Source: Durusdinium trenchii
Taxonomy: Eukaryota; Sar; Dinophyceae; Suessiales; Symbiodiniaceae
Length of the DNA: 64,000 bases
NCBI GenBank assembly: GCA_963970005.1
Contig: CAXAMN010008391.1
Coordinates: 1,687-65,686, forward strand
Direction: 5' to 3'
Within the stretch, counting starts at the first letter, position 1, and each line of letters begins with the position of its first letter. The notes beneath the pieces are model-generated. The model ran no database searches and was not told where the DNA came from. It was given only the letters and a program-made list of their open reading frames with translations. Of this stretch, positions 55,830 through 64,000 are shown in pieces. The position numbers were made by a program, and so were the translations under genes.

Positions 55830-56090
55830 ACATGTTCTGCAAAAAACATACTCTTTGAAGCCAAGGATCTGCTGCAGGAAGCCAAGAAGTCCATCTTCTA
55901 ATTTCACCCGCTCCAACAAAATGTCCGCTCTCACATGCACACCTTGAAAATCTGTGAGGAGCTCCGCGGGTGAAATAGTTCCATCCTGATCTGCATCCAA
56001 CTCCAACTGACCTGACTCTGCCCTCAAATCTACCGATTTTCTCTTACTCCGCCGCTTCTCTCCGGCGACGACGATGATAGCAGCTGCCAT
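55830..56090 (-). CDS. EF-hand calcium-binding exon
   Basis: From ATG at 56088-56090 the frame reads a basic segment, then an EF-hand loop DADQDGTISPAEL with acidic residues at positions 1, 3, 5 and 12, followed by an amphipathic ADILLERVKLEDGLLGFLQQ. A GTGTGC donor-like site follows the loop helix. The E-helix before the loop is short, so a splice acceptor may lie just upstream of LELDAD. It could be the N-terminus of the polycystin gene (same strand, 0.5 kb upstream) or the end of another gene. Confidence 0.6.
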
Positions 56091-57139
56091 GTGCCTTCAC
56101 GGCTGACGGCCCTCTATTAGAAGCCACCTTCAAATCAGCTTCTGAGATGCTTCAAAACGAGTCGCTGTTTGAGACTGACAAATGCCCACAGGACAGCGCA
56201 ACTGTTTTTTTGAGCAAAATATAACTCACGTTTGGGAAACACTCATACTTATATATACTTATGGTATAACTGTAAAACACGCAACCCCACCTGAGCCAAG
56301 CGCTTCTCTCTGTGCTTGTTTCGCATTGCCTAGGCTGCAGCTGACACAGCAGCATTTGAATTGCATTGATCAATGCTCCCAAGCCGTTCAACGGATCAGT
56401 GCAGGTTCAGGACTGACCAGCTCAAAAGCAGTTTCTCAGCCGAAGGAGCCATGAATGATGGCCATTCGCAAAGGGCTTAAGTGTTGAGCCGGGCTGACAG
56501 TTGCGCTGGTCTGTTTTGCTAAGTTCTGCGAGGAAACAACAAAGTGGCTTCATCCTAAAACATAGACTCAACGGGGCATTGGAGTGTTCACCTTGGTCAT
56601 TCTTTGATTTGAATGGCTGCATGAAATACACATCCGATCATTACTGGCCGGTGTGTCAGTGCCTCTCGTATAGTTTAAAGTTTGTTCAAAAAGAAAGACC
56701 TGCAGTACAGCATCCTCTACATATTTCAGCATATGTGTATACGTTATGCCGCTACATCCTCTCTCAAGATTGAGAGTTAATGTGCAATGTCTTGTGATTT
56801 CATGAGCCTGAACTACCAGATTGGATGGCGCATGTGGTGACTTGGCACAAAGATAGAGAGAGAGAGCGGGGGGGAGAGTTGCACCAAAGGCACGTACAGT
56901 AAAGGCTCCTTGGGTTTCTTCAACGTAAATATGTACAAGCTGTACTTTCTGCTTGATTCTAGATTGCAGGTACCTTCAGGTACTCAGGTGCTGCATTCCT
57001 GTCTCAGTCAGCTACATAGCCCACAAACAAGCCGCCACCACTAAGTAGTTTCGCAACCGGAAGCAGTCCCACATTGCCAGTGTTACATACACATCATCTT
57101 CAGTTTCTTTCCTCATGTTTCGACAGTGGAAAGGTCACG
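56091..57139. other. no supported gene
   Basis: Short open frames on both strands without motifs (for example 56182-56454 plus, 56422-56631 minus). A GA-rich stretch is at 56850-56876. Confidence 0.4.
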
Positions 57140-57250
57140 TTAAGTTTCCCTAAAAATCTAGCATTTGAAACCTAAACATTGGTGCGGAGCTATCCTGCGT
57201 CCTACGTAGTAGCTAAAGTAAGGTAGTAGCCGGTGGTATATAGCTACCTC
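57140..57250 (+). repeat. dispersed ~110-bp repeat, copy 3
   Basis: GTTAAGTTTCCCTAAAAATC, GTGCGGAGCTATCCTGCGTCC, TACGTAGTAGC..AAGGTAGTAGCC. More diverged than copies 1 and 2. Confidence 0.75.
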
Positions 57251-57255
57251 TCCCT

Positions 57256-57289
57256 TACTTAATTGAGTAGGCACCTACTCAATTAAGTA
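57256..57289. repeat. 16-bp hairpin with 2-nt loop
   Basis: TACTTAATTGAGTAGG, loop CA, then CCTACTCAATTAAGTA. A perfect stem just 3' of dispersed-repeat copy 3. Confidence 0.92.
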
Positions 57290-57309
57290 GCGAGGTGGGG
57301 GAGCGGGAT

Positions 57310-57400
57310 TCTAATTCCAATTCCTAGCTTCTTGTTTCTTTTAATAGCTTCTTGTTCCTAGTAGTATGGCCAGGAGCCCCTAGTAGCGTCCTTGCTCCTA
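57310..57400 (-). repeat. TAGCTTCTTGTTCCTAGTAG repeat tract
   Basis: Two or three units of the ACTAGTAGC family (AGCTTCTTGTT, CCTAGTAGTATGGCCAGGAG, CCCCTAGTAGCGTCC). Confidence 0.7.
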
Positions 57401-58499
57401 CATGAAAACCGCCAATCAACACTGACGCACTTTCGCAGCGCTGTCTGATGTGCTGCCAGCTTTTGCTTCGAGGCAATCAGTCTGTCTTGTGATGTCGTCG
57501 GGATGTTCCTGAGTTGGCGATTTTCGCCGAGAATGAGGCGATGGCCACAATCTCCACCTCTTTTTACGCATAGTTCAAACAATTGATACTGTTGATCTGT
57601 TCGGACATGTTTGCATGATTGAATTTAAAGCTGCTTAAGTGAAAGCTTTGTAAAAAAGGGGGAAAAAAACTAGAGAAAGTGTAATCCATCAAGCCTGACC
57701 AGGGACGGCGAAGCCAGATAGCAAGGGCCTTGCACACAGGCAAATGCAGGAACATGATGGTACAATGCAGCGATCAACACCTGCTGAACTGTAGAGGTAG
57801 ATTCAGTTGAAGGCACGGACCTACATAGTTTTGCTGCTAGCGGGCGAGGTTGAAAGTGCAAGGCAACACTCTCGCCAAAGAAGCAACACCCACAAAGCAA
57901 TGAGACGCAGTTCACCCTTTTCTGCTGTCCTGCGTGTCTCAGAGTTGCAAAAGCAAAGTGAAACAGTGGAGCAACCAAAACGTCTCGATCAATTGTATCG
58001 TTACTCTCACTGAATGTTCTTGTTTGATTGGTGAAAAGCTTGGAGCTTTGCAATCTGAGGCTTGTGCAAGAACTGCGCCCATCACTGCAACCAACACTGG
58101 CCCCCAAGTTGCGAAGGCCTGGAAGAATCAAACGACATTGATTGAACTTCGTTCTAGCTTGACAAAGATCTTCATGTTAGCCAGTCGCACTGGACTAATT
58201 TTTCTACAAATCTGGTGCAATTGACAAATCACGGGCAACAATCATTTTCCAAGCTGTGGAGCATGCACACATCCATGAACAAGGCAATGTCATGCTACAA
58301 CAAACATGCGACACTAGTCACTAGTCCGTAAGAGACACTCATCTGAGCACAGGGGTTCAAACATGTAGAATCACCTGCATCAATGTCTGATGCTGGTAGC
58401 AACAAGAGATACACAGCAAAAAGTGTCGTCGTCATCAACAACAAGAAAGGCGTGGCCCAACCATGACAACCCCTTACCCAAAGTGTTCCCCCCAAACCG
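57401..58499. other. no firmly supported gene
   Basis: Overlapping minus-strand frames at 57358-57582 and 57670-58131 and a plus-strand frame at 57934-58224 cannot be separated. A hydrophobic minus-strand segment at about 58385-58440 (LLLMTTTLFAVYLLLLPAS) could be a membrane helix of the gene whose exon lies at 58.5-58.7 kb. Confidence 0.35.
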
Positions 58500-58727
58500 A
58501 GGAACCAATTCACACGGCAAGAGTTTTCCCAGGACACTTTCTTGAAGAACACTTGCTTGTGACGCTTTCTCAAGCAGGTGCTTGCACGGGGTCATTTCCT
58601 TTGATTGATGTAGCATATCTCCAATCTGGGTAGTCTCTTGCTTGATGTGCACATCTGATGCTGAGAATTTGGCAACTGTATTTGTGGTCTTCTGGGTCAA
58701 TGCCACTGCCTGAATGAAGGCAGGCAA
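58500..58727 (-). CDS. helical exon, possibly of a membrane-anchored protein
   Basis: It reads AVALTQKTTNTVAKFSASDV, then IKQETTQIGDMLHQSKEM and HLLEKASQASVLQESVLGK, an amphipathic helical pattern, and ends near a GTAAGG donor. A hydrophobic stretch about 60 bp further on the same strand would fit a tail anchor, as in SNAREs, but no SNARE signature is clear. Function unassigned. Confidence 0.35.
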
Positions 58728-58929
58728 AATTGCACAAGGAACAGCAAAAGGCGTTTAGTTAAGTGGTTGCATCAACGACATATTCAAGGAGACTGGGTGG
58801 AGATCTGCACATTCCAGTTACAAGTAACATTTTCTTTGCACGGTGATTGAGTGATGTTCCTGTGGTCTCCAGGGGTAAAAGTTCCTGATAGCCAACATTC
58901 AGTGACCATTAGTGCACGCTTCTCATACA

Positions 58930-59375
58930 GTCGGCTGGAGGCCATCGCTATTAGGTTGGAGGCCATCGCTATTAGGTTGGAGGCCATCGCTACTAGGGTG
59001 GAGGCTATCGCTACTACGGTGGAGGCCATCGCTACTAGGTGGAGGCCATCGCTACTAGGGTGGAGGCTATCGCTACTACGGTGGAGGCCATCGCTACTAG
59101 GTGGAGGCCATCGCTACAAGGGTGGAGGCTATCGCTACTAGNNNNNNNNNNTACTAGGTGGAGGCCATCGCTACAAGGGTGGAGGCTATCGCTACTAGGT
59201 GGAGGCCATCGCTACTACGGTGGAGGCTATCGCTACTAGGTGAAGGCCATCGCTACTAGGGTGGAGGCCATCGCTAGTAGGTGGAGGCCATCGCTGCTAC
59301 GGTGGAGGCCATCGCTACTAGGGTAGAGGCTGTCTCTACTAGGTGGAGGCCAAACCTACTACTGTAGGTGGAGGC
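58930..59375 (+). repeat. GGAGGCCATCGCTACTAG 21-bp array, main locus, with assembly gap
   Basis: About 21 units of GGTGGAGGCCATCGCTACTAG with C/T and G/C variants alternating. Ten Ns at 59142-59151 interrupt it, so copy number is unknown. The Met-Glu-Ala-Ile-Ala-Thr-Arg ORFs come from the 7-codon unit. Confidence 0.95.
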
Positions 59376-59427
59376 TATCGCTGTTAGTGCACACTTCTCA
59401 CATGCGTCCCTTTGATATCTTTCATCT

Positions 59428-59508
59428 GTGTTCCGTGACAACCCATCCAGGATGCCGGGCAGCTTCCAGCTGCGCCAAAACATCAGCGACAACTGGCATG
59501 CTGTGGCT
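59428..59508 (-). CDS. isolated exon, unidentified
   Basis: After CTTGGAAG the minus strand reads HSMPVVADVLAQLEAARHPG then WVVTEH before an ACAG/ATGAAAG boundary. Short and helical, probably one exon of a gene whose other exons are not recognised. Confidence 0.3.
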
Positions 59509-60254
59509 TCCAAGATTCAGGTCAAGAGACCTTTCTGATAGCACTTGGCACAATTGATCTACTCATCTAATGTTCAGAACACGCCAATCCTTCAGAACTT
59601 CTGGTCGCGCTTTCTCCGCATCAAATCCATGTAAAACAGCCCTTCAAAAGCTGTGCAAGGAAGTTGGCGCGTGTTGTTTCCGCGACCAATTTGGTGCATT
59701 GACGTCGGACCATGCTCCACGAAGGCGCTAAACTTGTCACTCGTTGTTCACCGGGCACAGCATCTCGGGGCACCCGATCCATCGATCATTTGTTTCAGCG
59801 GGAATTCTGTGGGCATGGCTCGGCGAGAGTTCTGCACGTGCACCTGTACAAAGTCCCAATTTTGCTGCGCTCAAGAGCTTTCACGTCCACCATGTAAGAC
59901 CCAAGCAAACAGCTGCTGCAGTTGTGCCTAAGCCATACGATCTGATACATCACAACGCACGAGGCTTGGGTATGGGAACAAAGCGAGCAAAAAGACATGA
60001 AGACGTTCAAAGGGTTCATGCCCAACCAGGCTTCCAATATCCTCATGGCAAGGCAGTGCAACACTGGATCTAAAATTCAACCCTTCGATTCCATATTTAT
60101 TTTGACAAAAAAAATATCATGTGTATATATATATATTATATGTATAGTGGATACCACAAATATAGACCATATTCCGGAATTAATTCAATTAGACCATGCA
60201 GTTTTTGTGTTCCCCGAGAACATGTGCACTAGAAGAAACGCAGAGTCGCAAAAG
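59509..60254. other. no supported gene
   Basis: Overlapping frames on both strands at 59650-60070 with no motif. TA-rich tract at 60120-60143. Confidence 0.4.
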
Positions 60255-60375
60255 TAGTTCCTGAGATCCAATTTTGGCCTTTCTTGGTCAAAACCTCTTG
60301 AGGGAGGAAATTCTTTAATTTTTGCATCGTATGTTCCGACCCGGAGAGCTCCTCTTGCAACATGGCCATGTTGGC
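60255..60375 (-). CDS. coiled-coil exon, unidentified
   Basis: After TGGTCAAG the minus strand reads ANMAMLQEELSGSEHTMQKL then KNFLPQEVLTKKGQNW, with a clear heptad pattern. A competing frame over the same bases is also open, but its composition is less protein-like. Probably one exon of a coiled-coil gene continuing to either side. Confidence 0.4.
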
Positions 60376-60785
60376 CTTGACCATGAAAAACACTAAACCC
60401 ATCCTGCATTATTTGTGTGTTGGATGCTTTGCTGCTGACAGGAAAAACAAAAACATATATAGAATGAAGATACAAACGAACATCAAATAGACTATATTGT
60501 TTATATTTTATAACAATGTATTCTAATTGAACTTGTTCCCTGTTCTATGCGGAATTGTGCCCATCTTTTTCCAAATGCAAGACATCTCTTCGTATTTGAT
60601 TAGTAATGCTTTGTTCCCACTGTCCCCAGGCCTGCCAAATCCTCAGGCTGGTAGGAATTTACGCCTACTAGAGCTACATTTAGATGTTTGCAGTTCCTTG
60701 CAAGCCCGTATAAAATTAGATGGACCCCACGAACCCGAATGCAAACACGTACTCGAAAACAAGCACCCAAACAATGTTTAAGCTC
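60376..60785. other. no supported gene
   Basis: AT-rich (60450-60530) then mixed sequence. No exon recognised. Confidence 0.4.
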
Positions 60786-60955
60786 TTGTAGGAGACACTT
60801 TTGTGGGACACTCTTGTAGGACACTCTTGTCGGACATTCTTGTGGGACACTCTTGTGGGGCACTCTTGTGGGACACTCTTGTGGCGCACTCTTGTAGGAC
60901 ACTCTTGTCGGACACTCTTGTGGGACTCTGTAGGACACTCTTGCGGGGCACTGCT
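60786..60955. repeat. 13-bp TTGTGGGACACTC minisatellite
   Basis: About 13 units of CTTGTGGGACACT with A/C/G variants at the GTxGG position. Open frames across it are repeat-derived. Confidence 0.93.
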
Positions 60956-61619
60956 ACTAAAGTCTTCAAACATCAACCGTCACATCTCCAAAACGGAGTC
61001 ACGCTTCCATCCAAAACCCTCTGTCCCCGATGGCAGCGCCTTAAGGTCCTACCGCGGACGCCTGCAAACGGTTGACGACGGTTGCGAACGCTTAGACAAC
61101 TGGTCGCGAACAAGGCTCTACCCCCAGAGTTAAACGAGAACCCTTCGCTACGCATTCGGGAAAAACATACAACATAAAACGCAAGCATTCCAAGCAAATA
61201 ACAGTGGCACTGGTGCTTCTTCGCATATTATACATGATATATTATGTTTCTCACGAAAACATCCACGATTGCCTGCTCGGTGGCAATCAGAAACCCCAAA
61301 GACTAAACACGGTCCGAAAGTCAAATAGAAGATCATTTCAACTAGTAGAAGATCCACCCGGCCAAGCCAAATTCAAACATAAAATATATGTGTTTGAGCA
61401 GAAAAGCAAAAATGCCGAGAAAATGTTAATCATTTGGCATTTGGATCCAATATCTAATGAAACCTTCTATTTGAGTGGGATGCTGGGCACCTTCCCGGAT
61501 ACGTTTCAAGAAGAGGGTATGTAGCCGTGATTTCTTCTGTAATTAAGGTATTGATTATAATTTGAGACACATTGAGGTAGCCTAGCTTGTTGGTACGGGT
61601 GTCTCAGTCCAAGCTTCTT
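60956..61619. other. no supported gene
   Basis: The plus-strand frame at 61204-61524 (106 codons) has no motif. Otherwise mixed sequence. Confidence 0.35.
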
Positions 61620-63860
61620 GCAAAAATCGCGAAGATCGTGCTCTTGGATGGCACCAGTGCGTCGGCAGCTGGAAGATCACAACAGGCTTCACCAAGATAA
61701 AACTTGAGGCGAATCACCTGAAAGAGTGCCAGACCTTGGCAGATGCTTTGTCCGACGAAGGACCGAAGCACATACTGGGGAGCTTAGTCTATGTATAGTT
61801 ATATAGTTGCAGTATATAGTCTAGGAAACGTTTGAGAAAAGGTTCTGCGCTCCTAGTTAACCTAGCTTCTTCATGCTTCCCCACCCTTTCCTGCGCTTAC
61901 CCTGCCAAGCAAATAAATCCAGGAAAAGATGGAAAAGAATAGCTTCCGTCCCGCCTCGTGCAATTAGCGGCTCATCTTGAAGCTTCAAGAGCTTGCAATA
62001 CTCTGTGCAAGCTCCAACTCGATCTTGTGTGCCTGGCCCGTTGGCCTGGCACTTTTAGAACAGTAACAGAACCATCAAAGTGCACCTCTCTTTCTTTTGG
62101 CAAGAGTCTGGCGAACAAACTGTCCACATCCTTTCATTTGTTAGAGCCGCTCATCCCGTCTCAAAACCGACCCTCCTGGAGGTAGGCCATGCTGTATTTG
62201 GCCTGGACGCTGCCCGCTTCACCGGCTTGGCGCATCCAGTGCTGCGCCTGGGTCTTCTCCCCCAAATGCTCGTGCAAAGAGGCCAGGCGTAGCATCGCGT
62301 CCACATTCCCTGTGAGGGCCTCCCTGGCAAACATACACATTCATTAAGGTCAATTCCAAAATTAGCTTATTTCCCTTTGAGAAAACTGTGCATGCTTCAG
62401 GGCAGTAAAAGTGATCGGAAAATAACTTTCACGACAATGAGCAATCAACGATGTCCCCTGGTTCCCCAAGTCCTAAAGTGCCTTCGCCTGTAATCCAGCT
62501 CGCAAAGCCGTCCGGAAGGATCAACCGATGTTTGCCTGAAACGGTCGACCAGCCGCAGTGATGAAACGGCAAATGATTAGACATTGACATGGGCCAAAAG
62601 AAATTGATCTCGAATTGATTCTCGTTTTGTGGTGTTATTTGTTTTGTCCGGCCGAAACAATGGACTCTTGCCACAGTGTCGACTTCTACATCTTTTCTAT
62701 ACTGTCTCTCAAAAGTTGTCCATTGATCTGCGCAATGTCGAGTCCCGATTTGTAAAATGGGACAAAGGTGTTCGTGAAACCATTCCCAACCCTTGAATAG
62801 ATTTGTGGGGGGTTGAACAGTCAGGATGTTTTCATTGTTGTTCCCAACTGTTTTGGCTTAAATCACTTGCAGTAATCACCAGAACCATCCAGAACCCACA
62901 ACAGCTGCATACCAATCACCCTTATCAATCTCATCAAACTCATCCAAATAATTGCCCCAAACAATAGTTCAGGGGGCTAGTCCACAAGCACCCTGGAATT
63001 GAATTATATGATTTGTTTGGAGGGTCGTAATAATGTCAAAAACCTGTTGCTACTGCAATGAGATTCACCACTGAACCTTTGATCTCCTCTAATATCCTAG
63101 TGCTTTGCTTTTGATTCCTCGTGTTTAGCAAGAGGCATTCTAAATGTCCACGGACAGGAAAGAACATCCTTTTTGTGTCCTTTGTTCTCTTCAGAACTTC
63201 CTTCAACAAAGGCGATTCCTAGTCACCTAGTCCAGACTTGGACTTGTCGTTTTAAATCAAGCTCCGACATTATAGATGAAACCTGTCTGCAATCTGTGCT
63301 GTTCCAACAGTGAGCATGACATCGAAATCACCTGACAGAACTAACTTGTTGAATGGCTTGCCTCCAGCACTTCAGGCTGTTCTTCTCTCCCTTCTTCCAG
63401 AGGCTTGCCGCATTGGTGTGTGCATTCTTGGCGCCCAATTCCTCACCACTGGTTTACAACAAAACGAACAAATAATGTACAGCACAGTATCGATCAGTAT
63501 CGTACAGTAATATATAACCATAAAATACCATAAGCAAAATTGAGTCTGTGCTCTGGAGATGAATGCCGGCGTAGCTCGGATTTTGATGAGGCTGGTTTGA
63601 TTGAGTATTGAATCAACACACGCACACACACTTCATGGCAAACTTCAAGTTAAGCTGGGCTGAATTGCAACACAATGAAGAACTGAAAGAGAACTACTCT
63701 CCTCATCCAAGGTTCTGAGAGCAAAGCAAAGCTGATCAAAGCCCCTTCTTCATCCCCAGTATCGAAGGCATGGCGAGCACGGTTATGCAAGCGTAGCACT
63801 TCCTGTTCAAGAACTTCTAAATGTTTGGCGCAACCTGCAATAGTATCTGCAATGTACAAT
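61620..63860 (-). CDS. Sel1-like-repeat protein, partial
   Basis: Minus-strand blocks: about 63715-63847 (KHLEVLEQEVLRLHNRARHA then FDTGDEEGALISFALLSE), 62172-62323 after GCCAG (AMLRLASLHEHLGEKTQAQ, HWMRQAGEAGSVQAKYSMAYLQE, donor GTCGGT) and about 61630-61785 (YVLRSFVGQSICQGLALFQV then IRLKFYLGEACC). The middle block matches the Sel1/TPR-like pattern A..LA.L.E..G....A..W...A.EAGS..A.Y.LA....G, a helical-pair scaffold for protein complexes. Partner unknown. The gene probably extends beyond the right edge (5') and its 3' end is not located. Confidence 0.55.
62340..63640. other. presumed intron of the Sel1-repeat gene
   Basis: About 1.3 kb with no exon-like block I can support, between two minus-strand exons. 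A (CA)n-like run is at 63618-63630. Confidence 0.35.
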
Positions 63861-64000
63861 AATTGGGCTGCCTTCAGGAAGTAACGGGGAGGAATGGCGA
63901 AATTAATGACAAGTTGTTGGAGAACCACCAGGTGTGACAGCGGCTTTAGCTAAGTCGCTGGATGGTAGCTGAGCGCTACGTCACGCAGGGTCTCGACAGC
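63861..64000. other. window edge, unassigned
   Basis: Short remaining stretch, presumably upstream intron or exon of the Sel1-repeat gene. Nothing recognisable. Confidence 0.3.

Noticed and set aside
58851-59239. Met-Glu-Ala-Ile-Ala-Thr-Arg repeat ORFs
   Set aside because: Translation of the 21-bp array; the same peptide appears at unrelated sites of the family in either orientation.
1-64000. tRNA, rRNA, CRISPR arrays, bacterial operons
   Set aside because: I looked for T-loop-like motifs, rRNA-like conserved blocks, spaced direct repeats and ribosome-binding-site spacing; nothing convincing was found.

Overview
The window looks like nuclear DNA of a dinoflagellate, most likely of the Symbiodiniaceae/Suessiales type. 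Genes are broken into many short exons whose introns end in AG followed by G and start with GT, GC or GA. There is a LINE carrying a cytosine-5 DNA methyltransferase (a class reported from Symbiodinium), a candidate relic of the dinoflagellate spliced leader, and many short tandem repeats. Two runs of exactly 10 N (16574-16583 and 59142-59151) sit inside tandem arrays and are assembly gaps. No rRNA, tRNA, CRISPR or bacterial operon was seen. Exon limits were read by eye and are approximate unless stated.

Layout. 0-1.5 kb: a plus-strand copy of a multicopy dinoflagellate protein family, next to a perfect 22-bp stem-loop. 2.6-3.7 kb: an AAAACG-rich inverted repeat and a diverged duplication, lying between the plus-strand gene and the first minus-strand gene (a convergent switch). 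From 4.7 kb to the right end nearly every recognisable exon is on the minus strand: a CHK/EcKL-like small-molecule kinase (4.7-7.2 kb), a large coiled-coil protein of more than 20 small exons (11.6-19.4 kb), a complete LINE (20.41-30.23 kb), a Pro/Ala/Lys-rich protein (30.6-32.6 kb), a charged protein (33.7-35.2 kb), a GH5 beta-glucanase with fascin-like repeats (36.2-40.2 kb), an SDR-like exon (45.8 kb), a polycystin (PKD2-like) cation channel with an ShKT module (47.5-55.3 kb), an EF-hand exon (56.0 kb), several coiled-coil exons (58-60.4 kb) and a Sel1-repeat protein (61.6-63.9 kb).

The LINE is the centrepiece. A perfect 16-bp target-site duplication (GAAAGAACACTCAATA) bounds a 9,821-bp insertion on the minus strand. 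Its first ORF (1,474 aa) holds a complete-looking C5-DNA methyltransferase, a putative Ulp1-like cysteine protease, an RRM-like region and a coiled coil. It ends at UGA-CUA-G, a known leaky-stop context, and the next ORF is in the same frame. That ORF carries an NPGP motif and an APE-type endonuclease. A 7-G run then separates it by one base from the reverse transcriptase/RNase H frame. The element is therefore either one indel away from a single translational unit or uses recoding.

The polycystin gene is interrupted by a roughly 3.8-kb intron made largely of tandem repeats, among them a 42-bp unit that also occurs 8.5 kb away and stays open in five of six frames. The long ORFs in such arrays are not genes. 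Small dispersed repeats (a ~110-bp element around GAGCTATCCTGCGTCC; a 21-bp GGAGGCCATCGCTACTAG family; ACTAGTAGC-rich tracts) are scattered through introns and intergenic DNA.
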